A stretch of DNA of 64,000 bases from Nitzschia sp. DOCU1 (GCA_951394045.1 OX595987.1:2356001-2420000), one strand, 5' to 3'; counted from the first letter of the stretch, positions 19,485 through 32,678 are shown. Made by a program: numbers and translations. The notes: generated by a model from the letters alone, not told the origin.

Positions 19485-20007
19485 TTGGTTTATTTGCGGG
19501 CCGGAACATTGGTTGTCGATCAAATCAGGAGTCGATGGCGCGACCTCCAATCTTGACTTTGCAAAAGCCTACTTTTTCATAGGATACCTAGCTATGTCCA
19601 TTGGATTTCTTTCTATGTAGTTGCAGTGAAATAAACTAGTTGGTTTAGCAAGAAGATGGAGAAGTCAACATGTAGAGGCATCGGAAAGCACCAAAAAAGG
19701 GTTTTGGTAGGATCGAGAGAAATTACAAAGAGTGGGAATCAAAAGATTCCGGTTGCGCGATGGCTCGAATTTGAAATTCATAATCTGTAATTGGATCAAT
19801 TCGAATACACTCAACACGTTTCAGCCCGCCGCGCTCTCTCGTTGCGACCTCTCATCGGAAAACATCTCGGCGCCACATGACACACGCAACAATGGTCGGA
19901 ATGAAATCCGATCACCCTACGATATCTTTCATTTCTCGTCGTCAAATAGTTGGTGTCAACGGCGCAAAATCAATCATCGGTTTTTTGCTACGCTCTATTA
20001 GTCAAAA
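19485..20007. other. Intergenic region
   Basis: No gene, repeat or strong signal is seen. It contains the 3' flank of the TFIIS-N gene and the promoter of the XPD gene. Confidence 0.5.
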
Positions 20008-22730
20008 ATGAGGTTCGATTTGGATGGACTTGACGTCTTCTTCCCATTTGATCGCCTTTATTTAGAGCAGCACCAGTACATGAGAGCGCTCAAGCAGTCT
20101 CTGGATGCCGGCGGCCACTGTCTGCTCGAAATGCCTACTGGAACAGGAAAGACCGTGTGCCTTCTCAGTCTGATTACCTCCTATCAGTTTGCGAACCCTT
20201 CTGCTGGAAAGCTGGTTTATTGTACGCGCACAGTGCCCGAGATGACTTCAGTAATGGAAGAACTTGCCGTCGTTCTCGCATATCGGGAAGAGCAGCTTGC
20301 TTTGGCAGCAGAACAGAATCAAGCTAGTGAAGATCAGGACATGGAAGATATGACAGGAGGTGGTCAGGCCTCGGCACAAGCTTCAGGCGAGTCGTCCTCG
20401 GATCCACCACCCAGCAAGAAGCCTCGAAAGATCCGAGGAACTCCGAAACGTGGACGGCAGCACACAATGGGGCCTAGCACCAGGAGCAAGGGAGCTGGCG
20501 GCAGTGGAGTCTTGGCATTGTGTCTTTCGAGTCGGAGAAATATGTGTGTCCATGAGCGAGTCATGGCAGAAAGTGATCGAGAGGCAGTCGATGCAGCGTG
20601 CCGAAGTATGACAGCATCTTGGGTAGTAGAGCATGCCAAACAGAATCCTGGATCTATGGAGACTTGCTCCTACTTTGACAATTTTCAAGCGGCCGGCGAA
20701 TCGACTACCATGCCAAGTGGAGTCTACGATTTAGAGGAGCTAAAAAAGTGGGGCCAAGCCCGCGGTTGGTGTCCATATTATTTGACTCGACAGGCGGTAA
20801 GAAAATGGGTATTCGTTGAGGTTGTACACATCGTCTGTATTTGTCGCTCTGACAAGCTCTTTGCCGCCCTCCCCACCATGTTGACAGATCAATCATGCCA
20901 ATATTCTCGTGTTCAACTATCAATATATGCTTGATCCCAAGGTCGCCAAAATGGTTTCCAAGGAGCTAGAAGCCGAAAGTATCATTGTCTTTGACGAGGC
21001 TCACAATATTGACAGTGTCTGCATTGAAGCACTTTCTGTTACAATTAATGATCGCGGCCTCGAGCAGGCGACAAGATCCTTGGGTCGGCTTTCGTCGGAA
21101 GTTTCACGAATCAAACAAACTGATAGCCAACGGCTACAACAAGAATATCAAAACCTCGTGGCTGGTCTAATTGACCAAGGCTTGTTGGACGCTCCAGCAA
21201 ATGATAGTTCACTGGCCAGCGTACGTTCATAGTCGAGCGCGGGGTTTCGTTATCGCATACCCTGGCTGTGAGATACTCACCAGCGATTTCCTCTCTTTCG
21301 TATAGAATGCGTTGGATCCTGATGTCTTGCAAGAATCGGTGCCCGGGAACATCAGAAGGGCGGAGCACTTTCTCCAATTCATGCGCAAAGTTGTAGAGCA
21401 TTTGAAGACACGCTTGCGTTCAGTTGCCGGTCCAAATGGTGGAGTCCAAAGCGAGACACCACTAGCGTTTTTGCATCGAATGACCAATGGTACCTCACTT
21501 GAAGCCAAACCACTTCGCTTTGCGTATTCAAGGTTGAATTCTCTTCTGAGAACACTTCAAGTCTCCAATTTGGACGATTTCAATTCTCTTTCTGACGTTG
21601 CAGACTTTGCCACACTGCTTGCTACCTATTCGGAGGGAATTGCAAGGTTTGCCATTATTATGGAACCCAATGGCTCGTCCATTCCTGGGGCTTCGGACCC
21701 TTGTATTCAGTTATCTTGCTTGGATGCGTCCCTGGCGATAGCTCCGCTGTTCAAGCGTTTCGGCAGCGTTATCATCACCTCCGGAACCCTGTCACCCATT
21801 GACTTGTATCCAAAGCTGCTGCAGTTTGAACCCTGCATTTCTGAATCCTTTCAAATGTCCACTTTTCGACCATGCATTCGACCTCTTGTTATCACCCGTG
21901 GATCAGATCAATTGGCCGTCTCCACGAAATTCGAAGACCGTAACGACCTTGGCGTCGTCCGTAATTACGGGGCCATGCTGGTCGAACTGTGCAGTGTCAT
22001 TCCCGACGGTGTGGTGGCCTTTTTCACTTCTTACAGTTACATGGAGTCTCTCATTAGCGAATGGGATGCCATTGGCATTCTCCGTGATCTGACCAAGGCA
22101 AAGCTAGTGTTTATTGAAACCAAGGATGTGGTGGAAACTACATTGGCGTTGGACAACTATCGACGAGCCTGTGACTGCGGTCGAGGCGCCGTCTTTTTGT
22201 CGGTCGCCAGAGGGAAGGTCAGCGAAGGAATTAATTTTGATCGCCACTATGGCCGCGCTGTGATCATGTTCGGAGTACCCTTCCAATACACTCTCAGTCA
22301 TGTGCTACGGGCTCGCCTGGAGTACCTTCAGACACACTACCAAATTCGTGAACAAGACTTTCTCAACTTTGATGCCCTTCGTCAAGCCTCCCAATGTGTA
22401 GGGCGCGTCATTCGTAGCAAAACGGACTACGGCTTGATGATTTTTGCGGATTCGCGGTACAATCGTCATGACAAACGTTCCAAACTTCCAAAGTGGATTC
22501 AACAGTTTTTGGCCGAGCACTATTTGAATTTGAGTACGGAAATGGCCATTTCGCACGTGAAACAATTCTTGCGTCTCATGGGGCAGCCGATTGACCAGAC
22601 TGCCTTGCAAAGTGTCTTGTTGACTGTGGAAGACGCCAATTTGATGAATCCGCCCAGGCCAAACCAGACTACTACGGCGGGCGAAGGCGGAGCCATGATT
22701 GTCGAGTCGTCTGGAGACGGTATCGTTTAA
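20008..22730 (+). CDS. ERCC2: XPD/Rad3 (ERCC2) DNA helicase, TFIIH subunit
   Basis: Three exons (20008-20796, 20888-21220, 21306-22730), all phase 0, give 848 residues. The 5'-3' superfamily 2 helicase of TFIIH opens DNA in nucleotide excision repair and scaffolds transcription initiation. Visible motifs: Walker A EMPTGTGKT, the DEAH box FDEAHNID, and motif VI QCVGRVIRSKTDYG. Four cysteines of the Fe-S cluster domain are present, in NMC, AAC, TCSYF and GWCPYY contexts. The start MRFDLDGLDVFFPFD is the conserved XPD beginning. A Ser/Lys/Arg-rich insertion of about 60 residues (about 100-165) sits just before the first cluster cysteine and is absent from animal and yeast proteins, which are about 760-780 residues long. 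It ends 64 bp from the convergent ORC4 gene. Confidence 0.95.
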
Positions 22731-22794
22731 GTCAATACTAGTAGACGCTAAAGAGCATTACAATAACAAGCTAGTAGCCCCCCTACAAGTTCAG

Positions 22795-24654
22795 TTAATT
22801 TGTCTTTCGCCCCCATTCTTTCAAAGCCGCCGAACAATTCAATAAGTTGCGCTTCAAGGCATCTTCCAGTTCTCGCTCCATGGCGACTGGAAAGTGCAAT
22901 GGCAGCCGCATCAAGGAATACGGGTCTAACGTTTGATACGACATGGAAACATGATATTGCAAAGGCCCCGCCCCGGAATGATCCAAACTCGGTACCAACA
23001 CTCCCCGTTCGAGCAATTGTTGGGCGGCCTCTATGAGAACTTCTTCCTTTGCCGTTTTTCGAAACAATTGGTATTCTTTTACCATGCGCTGCAAGGTTAG
23101 GGGTGCTATACCACCGACCGTATCGTCACTGGTAGTTGTAACAATAATCGCTTGTTCCAAATGAGCTTGACGCGCCAAGATGCGTCTGGCGGCCAATACC
23201 AATGCCATTTGCGGTTGAGACAAGTCCAGTAGCGATGCTTGGAGACGAGGATCGACCGCCACTCCCTCCACCAAGCAAAGGTTGGATTGTTTGGTAGCCG
23301 AAACGGCGGGTTCATCGGAAATGTTGACACAACCCATCATGGCCAGAGCTTCCATAAAATAGTCTGGCACAAAGGTCGTTGGTGCGTTCTCTGCTGCATC
23401 CAAGACACAACTCAAGCGATAGAGTGATATTGCCGTAGAGAAAACACGACAAAACCATCGAATATCACGACCCATGCGAAATTCGCGATGCAAGGCATTG
23501 GCAATCCAAAGAGCCTCGTTTTGTGGAGACGTGCTACTGCTACTACCACCCGAATCCGTGGGAGATTGTAGTAGTTTAGAAATTTCCTCTTGCAGAAATG
23601 GACAGGGCAAGAGTTTATCTTGTACCAAAATCTGCAACAGTTGGTCGAATGTAGCAGGTGGTCGAACAAAGATAATTTTGCTAGTTCCTTCCGCTCGACT
23701 CCGAATTCTCTTTTCCATTTGCGTCAGGGCTGTAAAATTCGAGGTGATTCCAATCAAGGTCAAGTTGCTACCCGGCGTCGCGACTCGATCCAACAAATGA
23801 TACAAGAGCAATTGTCGATGTTGCTGTTGATCTGGTTGTTTTGAATTCAAAATAAACGTATCCAATTCGTCCAAAATCAACACAATCGGAATGCGATCGA
23901 CTTCGGCCATTTTCAACGTTGACTCCAAGAGTGCGAGATTGGAAGTGAAGGTAGATTTGCGAAGTCTCAATAAATACTCGTCTTGTTGCTGTTGTTTATT
24001 GCGACGCTGTCGTTTGCGTGGTGACGGGGATGCAGAATTCGTGGTAGTATCTGTGTTTTCATTATGATTGGCAGCATCGCCATGAATTTTTTCGGTACTA
24101 CTGTCGGCTCGCTGGGGCACTAGTTCTTGGTGCATGGCAATGTCGGATAACTGCCGAATAATTTCATACACCACCGTGGGAACATCTTCTCCTCGTACCA
24201 CAACCCCATTGACTTGTACCTTGCGAAACGGCACTTTGTCATTAGCTTGTTGTTGTTGCTGCTGTTTGGCCGCATACTGACACGCCGCTAAACAACGTTC
24301 GACTAGCAACGACTTGCCACTCCCTCGAGGTCCCATGACAATGGCAGATGCCGTCGTGGCATCTTCGGTGGGAGAATGACGCGGTCGTAAACAGGGATAC
24401 AAAATCGAATAAAGCTCTTGAAAGGGCCCCTCCAAGTGTTTGGGTGCAAAACTGCGAATCCAACTTTCTTCTACGGCGGTAGAAGGAGGGGGGGGATGAG
24501 GATCGTCGCCCAAACGAGCCAGAGTGTGATCGAGTTGACGCACAAACGTTGTGGGACAGTACGATGATGAAACAACATCATCGTTGGTATTGGAGGAGGG
24601 TTCCGGCATGGTGCAAGAGTGAGTAATACTCGTGTCAAGTGGTTGGGATTTCAT
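22795..24654 (-). CDS. ORC4: Origin recognition complex subunit 4
   Basis: A single exon of 619 residues; the second Met, at codon 16 (24609), is an alternative start. The AAA+ fold is clear: Walker A GPRGSGKS at about residues 108-115, Walker B VILILDELDTFI at about 265, and the sensor-like NLTLIGITS. The C-terminal winged-helix part shows LQRMVKEYQLF, then ARQLLERGVLVP-type sequence and the ending YQTLDPYSLMRLPLHFPVAMERELE. Within ORC, ORC4 supplies part of the ATPase ring that loads MCM helicase at replication origins. Low-complexity Gln and basic segments (QQQQQQQAND, RKRQRRNKQQQQ) lengthen it compared with human ORC4 (436 residues). It shares a 380-bp divergent promoter region, with E2F-like sites, with EED. 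Confidence 0.9.
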   Translation of the reverse strand: MKSQPLDTSITHSCTMPEPSSNTNDDVVSSSYCPTTFVRQLDHTLARLGDDPHPPPPSTAVEESWIRSFAPKHLEGPFQELYSILYPCLRPRHSPTEDATTASAIVMGPRGSGKSLLVERCLAACQYAAKQQQQQQANDKVPFRKVQVNGVVVRGEDVPTVVYEIIRQLSDIAMHQELVPQRADSSTEKIHGDAANHNENTDTTTNSASPSPRKRQRRNKQQQQDEYLLRLRKSTFTSNLALLESTLKMAEVDRIPIVLILDELDTFILNSKQPDQQQHRQLLLYHLLDRVATPGSNLTLIGITSNFTALTQMEKRIRSRAEGTSKIIFVRPPATFDQLLQILVQDKLLPCPFLQEEISKLLQSPTDSGGSSSSTSPQNEALWIANALHREFRMGRDIRWFCRVFSTAISLYRLSCVLDAAENAPTTFVPDYFMEALAMMGCVNISDEPAVSATKQSNLCLVEGVAVDPRLQASLLDLSQPQMALVLAARRILARQAHLEQAIIVTTTSDDTVGGIAPLTLQRMVKEYQLFRKTAKEEVLIEAAQQLLERGVLVPSLDHSGAGPLQYHVSMSYQTLDPYSLMRLPLHFPVAMERELEDALKRNLLNCSAALKEWGRKTN

Positions 24655-25034
24655 CGGAAGTATTGTATGAGTTTAACTATCTATGGACAACATGGCTCCG
24701 TTGTCATTTTTTTGGTAGTTGTGCCCATTCGTACGATCTTGCCGGGCCGGCGCGAGATGCCTCCGCACGCTCCCCGAAGGCCCACGAAAAAAAGGCGCGA
24801 AAAAAGTACTTCCATAGCTTTTTATGATTCGAAAGAGTCGAGTCGAGTCAACCTTTGATTTTTCCCGCCGAGAAAAAAACGCTCCACAAAATCCAGTGCA
24901 GTGTCAATGGCGAAAGGGTCGCAAAGTACAGTAGGGCTCATTATTGCAATAAGCGCAAGAAGATAAAGTCGACCAAGAGAGAGAAGAGCGGAATAATCCA
25001 TCAGCCAGTCACGCGAAACATCATCATCGTCATC
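24655..25034. promoter_or_regulatory. Divergent ORC4/EED promoter with two E2F-like sites
   Basis: The 380 bp between the two start codons contain GGCGCGAAAA (24794-24803, TTTTCGCGCC on the other strand) and TTTCCCGCC (24861-24869). Both match the E2F/DP consensus TTTSSCGC. E2F control of ORC genes is established in animals and plants. Use here, and on EED, is inference. Confidence 0.5.
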
Positions 25035-26645
25035 ATGCCAAAACCCAAGCATTCGTATTCCAGACGCAGCAGCAGCGGCAGCAGCAGCACGACAAGTAGC
25101 AGCAAAAAACGCAAAGTCGTCCTGGAAAACATGAATGATCTCACCCTGCCAGATGAAGCTCCATCCTCCTCCTCCTTGTCGTCACCGACGCCTCGACTCC
25201 ATGAGGATGATGAAGATGATGAACTCCGGAGTCGTCCTCCGTATTTTCGAATTACGGGCCGTCATCAACAACGTCATCGCAAACCACTCTATAGTTTGTC
25301 CTGGTGTTCGGATACCTTCAAGGGAAAGAGTGGAACGGAATATCAATATTTAGCCATTTGCGGACACAATGTTGTCACAATTTACGAAGTGCAAGTCGAT
25401 TCACCGCGAGGAATTTTTCAAGTCAAGCAGTCCTACAAGGACGAAGATAAGGAGGAAGCCTTTTATGCGTGTGAATTTGCGGGACGAAGCATGTACTTGG
25501 CAAATGCTAGAGTACGACGGAGCGATCGACGCGCAGCCAGTTATGCGGCCAATGGAGAAGATACCTCGAGTAGTCGATCGGATTATGAAGATACAGACGA
25601 AGAAGAGTCGGAAAGTAGTAGTAATGGGGCTGCTGCTGCTAAAGGTCGAACAAATGGACGGTCTGGAAGCGCGGCGGCGGCAACCGACAATGACGACGAT
25701 GCCACGCCAGAAACCATGACACTCTTGCTAGAACCCGAACACTGTGCCGATACAAACTACTTGAATATATCGGACGACTCTAGATCGGCACGAGGACCGC
25801 AATTGCTTTGTGTCGCTGGAGAACAACGAGTCATCAAAGTCATTGATCCAGTCCAACGAAAACAAGTTGCCATATTACACGGTCATGGCCATGATGTCTA
25901 CGACTTGAAAGCTTGTCCCACCAATGAATTTCTCTTGTTAAGTGCATCCGTAGACGAATCGATTCGTCTTTGGTCGTTGGAAAGTTTTTCCTGTGTGGCC
26001 ATTTTTGCCGGACAACATGGACACGATGAAATGGTGCTGAGTCTCAATTGGCATGTAGACGGCTTGCGATTTGTATCCTCTGGCAAAGATCAAAGCATTC
26101 GTCTATGGAATATACAAGATGGCAAAGTACAAGAAGCCCTTCAAGCCAGTCGACGATTGAATCCAAATCAACGACGACAGTCCTTCCATTCGGCAGTCCA
26201 ACAATTTCCCTACTTTGTCACCAAAAAAGTTCATCGCAACGTTGTGGATTGCGTTCAATTTGTAGGGGACATGCTGTTGTCCAAGTCGACTTATAACTGC
26301 ATTGTTTTGTGGAAGCCTGTATTGCCGGGCGGACCCACCTGCACGGAAGGCGCATCCGCCTACAATCCTCCCAGTGACGTGATTGTGCTGCGAACCTTTG
26401 ATTTGAATGATTGTCATTTGTGGTTTGTCCGTTTTGCCGTGGATCCCATTGGACGGCTCTTGGCTGTTGGAACTATTAATGGCGAGGTAGATATCTGGGA
26501 CTTGGATGCCTGTCAGAAAAAGCCCAGTCAAAAACTCAAGGCCATTGTCAAGTCCACGGTACGAACCTTGGCGTTTAGTCCCAGTGGCAAGATATTGGTC
26601 ACTTGCTGTGACAATGCGCAAGTCTGCAAATGGGTGGAGTGGTAG
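25035..26645 (+). CDS. EED: EED/ESC, WD40 subunit of Polycomb repressive complex 2
   Basis: 536 residues from the ATG at 25035. A Ser-rich, basic N-terminus precedes a seven-bladed WD40 propeller. Diagnostic EED segments are visible: GHGHDVYDLKACPTNEFLLLS, DESIRLWSLE, KKVHRNVVDCVQFVGDMLLSKS followed by NCIVLWKP, and the final CHLWFVRFAVDPIGRLLAVG. EED binds trimethylated H3K27 through the top of the propeller and activates the E(z) methyltransferase. An acidic and Gly/Ala insertion of about 80 residues (about 175-255) lies in an early loop. PRC2 is known from diatoms. The identification is strong because the aromatic-cage region around YSLSWC and the HLWFVRF block are both present. Confidence 0.92.
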   Translation: MPKPKHSYSRRSSSGSSSTTSSSKKRKVVLENMNDLTLPDEAPSSSSLSSPTPRLHEDDEDDELRSRPPYFRITGRHQQRHRKPLYSLSWCSDTFKGKSGTEYQYLAICGHNVVTIYEVQVDSPRGIFQVKQSYKDEDKEEAFYACEFAGRSMYLANARVRRSDRRAASYAANGEDTSSSRSDYEDTDEEESESSSNGAAAAKGRTNGRSGSAAAATDNDDDATPETMTLLLEPEHCADTNYLNISDDSRSARGPQLLCVAGEQRVIKVIDPVQRKQVAILHGHGHDVYDLKACPTNEFLLLSASVDESIRLWSLESFSCVAIFAGQHGHDEMVLSLNWHVDGLRFVSSGKDQSIRLWNIQDGKVQEALQASRRLNPNQRRQSFHSAVQQFPYFVTKKVHRNVVDCVQFVGDMLLSKSTYNCIVLWKPVLPGGPTCTEGASAYNPPSDVIVLRTFDLNDCHLWFVRFAVDPIGRLLAVGTINGEVDIWDLDACQKKPSQKLKAIVKSTVRTLAFSPSGKILVTCCDNAQVCKWVEW

Positions 26646-26980
26646 ATGTGAATGCTACTTGCGTCATAATAACGCACTGTAAATGCTCTAGCTAGCGACA
26701 CTCCTTTCGATTTTGCTGACTCGGTTGTAGACGGGGCCCGCCGCGATCCAGTCGATGACCACTAACATGAATTCGGCTCTATAATAATCGAGACTGGATC
26801 GTGATACACAAAGCTAATAAAACCAAATTAACCACTGGAATGTTCGTTTAGACAGTAAACGATTCCCAGAGAGCCTGAATAAATGCCCCACGTTTTCTCC
26901 ACCCCTGTAGTGATTCATTCCTTTGTCCAATTACATCTTGAATCACTCATAATATCTCTCGCCATGGGGAGTTAAAAACG
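26646..26980. other. Convergent 3' intergenic region
   Basis: 335 bp between the EED and NECAP stop codons. Nothing is recognised beyond AT-rich 3' flank sequence. Confidence 0.5.
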
Positions 26981-27730
26981 CTAAGGGTCCGTTCTTCGAG
27001 GGGTATCTTTCGAAGACGGCTTGAGGAAGCCTCCGAGGTTGCCCGCGCTTTTGTTCTTGGTTTTCCGCTTGGTTTGCTTTTCCTCTCCTGTGGAATAGGT
27101 TTGTTAGAACGGGATACAGCACTACGCAAAGTTGGCAATCACGGTCGGCAGGTACTCACCAGTGACAGTCAAGTTCTTAAGCTTCACCTGAATCTTTTCT
27201 CCTTCCTTGATACTGTAATCCTTGTCCAGACCGGGTAATTGAGGCTCTGGGTTTTTGGACGCTTCACGTTCGCGCTTGGCATCTTCAAGCGATGTGTTGA
27301 AGTCAAATGCATCGTTTCGTTCGTTGAAGGCCATGCCGATGAACATGTGTCGACCATTCGCATTCTCTATTCTCAACACAAAATACCTCGAAGAGTCGAC
27401 GCAACGATCCACCGCTCCGTCCTTGATCGGACACACGGCAAAGATGGCACCGGTGTTGCGATCCACGAGTAGAACTAAAGTCAGGTCACCTCGCTCCACA
27501 ACTTTGACAGTGCCTTGCCAGACTTCTTCTGTCCAGTCGGCACCTCTCCAGCCACCTGCTGTCGGTCGGGGAGGCAATTTGAAGACATGGGCATCCTTAA
27601 TGACACATCGGACGCGCTCAATAACATTGGCATCTTCCAGTGATTTGTTGTACTCGGCAGATTCATTCGGCACTCCGGCCTCTTCGGCCGTCATGGCCTT
27701 CCCCTCCGCTGGCGGTTTCTTCGGCGGCAT
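26981..27730 (-). CDS. NECAP: NECAP (adaptin ear-binding coat-associated protein)
   Basis: Two exons on the minus strand, 27730-27160 and 27087-26981, join in phase through GTGAGT...CCACAG to 225 residues. The frame is open further upstream (to 27787) with a hydrophobic stretch, but the ATG at 27728-27730 (MPPKKPPAEG) is the natural start of this cytosolic protein. The NECAP PH-like domain is evident: RVRCVIKDAHVFKLPPRP, GWRGADW, GTVKVVERGD, DSSRYFVLRIEN and IGMAFNERNDAFDFN. These proteins bind AP-2 and accessory factors in clathrin-mediated endocytosis. The spliced end (KQTKRKTKNKS, then GGFLKPSSKDTPRRTDP) is basic. The length is near that of the family's conserved core. Confidence 0.93.
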
Positions 27731-28200
27731 TTTGAAACTTCGGACGGGCGTCAACAATAGCAAAAGCAGTAAAATAAATGCTATCAAGACACGATCAGAG
27801 ACATGACTGGTGCGATGGCAGCAGAGGTCATGGACGAATGCAGGCGCAAGAAAGCCTGATGCGTGCTACCGCGGTAAAGTACCGCAAGAATACGTGTGCG
27901 CCTTTCCGACCACCGGAGGGATCAATGCCACTTTAACGATGAGCTTTGATTGGTCCATTCAAGTCGCAAAGGTCAAATAATCCAAAAATCATTCCCGCGA
28001 ACACGATTTGTTCGTGATTCACACCGATGAAAACATGATACCTCGTCGACCATGGCTCTCAGTTCGACTCTATGAAAGGTTGCAAAATTCCATTGCAAAA
28101 GCCTAAGCACTAGATCGGGCAACAGGGAAGGGATGATAATGAGATAGAGGAAAAGTGTTTACCCTCAAAGGGCTTCAAATAATGTCAAGTGGCCCTTGGA

Positions 28201-28263
28201 TTAGCCTCTCCACAGTCATCTCTGGAAAAATGCAAGAGATGATGATATTTTAGAGAGGCTAAA
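28201..28263. repeat. Two-tier stem-loop
   Basis: TTAGCCTCTC at 28201-28210 pairs exactly with GAGAGGCTAA at 28254-28263. Inside it CATCTCT and AGAGATG can form a second stem. It could be a small structured RNA, a protein-binding site or a remnant of a short mobile element. Confidence 0.5.
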
Positions 28264-28495
28264 GGCACTCGAATAGTGAAAATTTAAGTATATAAAACGT
28301 ACAACTGGAAAACAATTTTATCGCTTCATTTCTACTGGTAGCACTCCAGATCTGTGACAAATCAATACATCATACTTCTTGTATGAACTCTAATTTAGGA
28401 ATGTGTTTGTTGTTAGCTTTGGTTTTCGTCCCTTGGGGGAAATGGTAAATTAGATTTACTCCGTCAGTCAGCCGTCCGGCCATCGTTTCGCGCAA

Positions 28496-28508
28496 CACGT
28501 GTCACGTG
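28496..28508. promoter_or_regulatory. Tandem CACGTG (G-box/E-box) sites upstream of Cpn60
   Basis: CACGTG at 28496-28501 and again at 28503-28508, separated by one base, about 290 bp upstream of the Cpn60 start. CACGTG is bound by bHLH or bZIP factors. Close duplication suggests a real element; function is inferred. Confidence 0.4.
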
Positions 28509-28751
28509 TCGGCGCAGGGTATCCGGAGGGCGAACTCGCTCCAGGAGGTACGACATCGCTTGTAGTCCACCCAAAATTCCCTTCTGTTAGATCATGGACG
28601 CGGCATGTCGGAATCTAGGTTACGGCACCTCAAAGAACACACTCCGCCTTCCGATGCACTGACGTTTGTTCCCCATCACCGATCGACGATGGGTGGTGAT
28701 GGTTTATGGGGTGATGGCACGCACCTTCTTTCAACAACTTCGAACCTCTGA

Positions 28752-30718
<1,967 letters not shown>

Positions 30719-30818
30719 TAAATGGTCTCCAAGGTGCAACCAGCCTATAAAACGTGAACAAGAGTATCTGTAGTCCCATGTCAACATAAAAAAGAATGTG
30801 ATATCATAGCTAGCATTT

Positions 30819-32174
30819 TTAGTATCGGCCGGCGAACTTGGCATTGAGTTTGGTTCGACCACTTCCATCTTGTCCCTCTGGGGCGCGCCACTCGTCCTTC
30901 TTGGGATCGAGCGCAGTTTTGGTTTTACTGTTGCTCAGCATCGAAGAATCCTTGGCACCATCATCTGATGGACCTTCCTGCGACTGGTGCATATTGTTCA
31001 TGGATGACAAAAATGCCAGAGTGCCTTGGGGTTTGTTTTTACTCGTAGACTTTGACGCCGCATCGGCTTGTGGCATTGCCTCTGCTGTTCCTATTGTTGG
31101 TGGTGGCATGGCTGGCCCCACTATTCGTTTTCGTTTCGGCGGAGGCATGGCTGGTTCGGGTAGAATCTGGCTCGACTCGGAGGACGGAGCGGAACTATTG
31201 TCCTCGGTGAATGGTGGAACGGCTTTGCGTACCTTGGGCGGAGGTAGAAGCATGGTAAAGCCGCCTTCGATCGACTTGTCGCTGATTGGAAGGGGAGGAG
31301 GAGGGCCCATGTCTATTAGAGGACTGGATCGACTAGGCGGGGGCAACATATCAGTGTTGTGGTGGTGATTGTTGTTGGAAGGAAAATCTGTACTGGTCGT
31401 CGTCGTACTGTCCGGCGGGTCTCCGTGTCCAATATACCCCGAACGGCGATCCATTCGAAGCTTGGAATTGCTGACAATTTTTAGCAACTTTTCAATCTCA
31501 TCCAAGTTCTCTAGTGCCGTTTTCTCTTGCTTCTTGAGTCTATTCAAGCCATCTTGGGCTAGTTGTAAATCATTATCCAGAAAAAATATCTCCTCGTCAT
31601 CACCACGAGCTTCCAATTCCACTTTTTTGTCGAGGAGTTGATCCACTCTCAATTGTGCCTCTTGCAATAATGACGTTTGCTTTTGCTGTTGACTTTGTAT
31701 CTTTTTCCATTTGGCAATCAAAGTCTCTTCGGATTCTCCATCTTGTATAATGCTCTTATGATGGTGGGCATGTTTGGTTCGATCAAAGAAATCATCCTCG
31801 TCTTCTTCCTCGAGTACTTGCTGAACTGTTGTGGTTGTTTTTGCTCCCGTCGCTGTCGGATGTAACTTGTCATATAGTTCCGCCTCTAACGTCACAATGG
31901 ATTCTCGCAATGCCTTTTCGCGTTCCGTATTGCGTTGTAATTGTCGTTCTTGTCCCGTACTCAATTCTCCTTTGCGTTGAATTCGTTCATCCTCCAATTC
32001 TAAATTTTGTAGTTTGTGTTTCATGGCGTTTAACCGTTCCAACGTTTTACGATGCTTTTCAGGAACCTCAGCATCCATGGCAATCGTCTTTTTTGTATCC
32101 ACTGATAATGACGATTCTTCTTCCTCGTCGTCACTTGTAGTAATCTCTGGCTCTTGCATTCTTTCGGCCTGTAT

Positions 32175-32218
<44 letters not shown>

Positions 32219-32678
32219 CTTTATGTTGTTTGGATAGTAGTATTAGTTGTTTCTGTTTTGCTTGAAATGCCCCTCGTTCAAATGCTTCCGGTCCTTCCAC
32301 ACAAAAGAGTCTCGTCGATGCTCCAAATTGCAAGACATCTCCCGGAAATAGCATAATGCCTCGGGCACCTTTAGATGTAGCATTGGATTCGTGTTTGCCA
32401 ATGGCCAAGGCTGGCAAGGACCGCTTATTGCACGTGGTGCCATGCGTACTACCCAAGTCCCGCAACCATGGAATACCTTGAGAATCAAAGGCAATCCGAG
32501 CATGTTGACGACTCGCACTTTCATGTTGCAGAGGAATGTGCACTTGATCGGCAGCCCGACCCAAGATGGTACAAGAGTGTGCTAAAGCATGTTGAGCCAC
32601 TTGGACGCCGCCTTTGATTTCGGTCAACAACCATTCTTGATCGGGAGGTTGGGCCCAATCGGGCTTTTGATAGGCCAT
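30819..32678 (-). CDS. SLC4A1AP: FHA-domain protein, kanadaptin (SLC4A1AP)-like
   Basis: A single exon of 619 residues. An FHA phosphothreonine-binding domain occupies about residues 30-125: CTILGRAADQVHIPLQHESASRQHA, then DLGSTHGT and GDVLQFGASTRLF. A pure Gln run of about 15 follows. The middle is coiled coil (KHRKTLERLNAMKHKLQNLE and later VDQLLDKKVELEARGD). The Pro-rich tail ends in EWRAPEGQDGSGRTKLNAKFAGRY, which matches the conserved end of kanadaptin (WxPPxxQxGDGRTxLNxKxGY). Kanadaptin is a nuclear protein linked to pre-mRNA splicing. The combination of FHA, coiled coil and this C-terminal motif makes the call good. The shared upstream region with arogenate dehydrogenase carries a CACGTG palindrome. 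Confidence 0.85.
32173..32220. repeat. TTG/CAA microsatellite encoding polyglutamine
   Basis: About 15 consecutive TTG triplets on the plus strand, read as CAA (Gln) in the kanadaptin-like gene. Likely length-polymorphic. Confidence 0.9.

Noticed and set aside
27731..27787. Hydrophobic N-terminal extension of NECAP that resembles a signal peptide
   Set aside because: NECAP is cytosolic and the internal ATG gives the natural start; the Leu-rich stretch is more likely 5' UTR.
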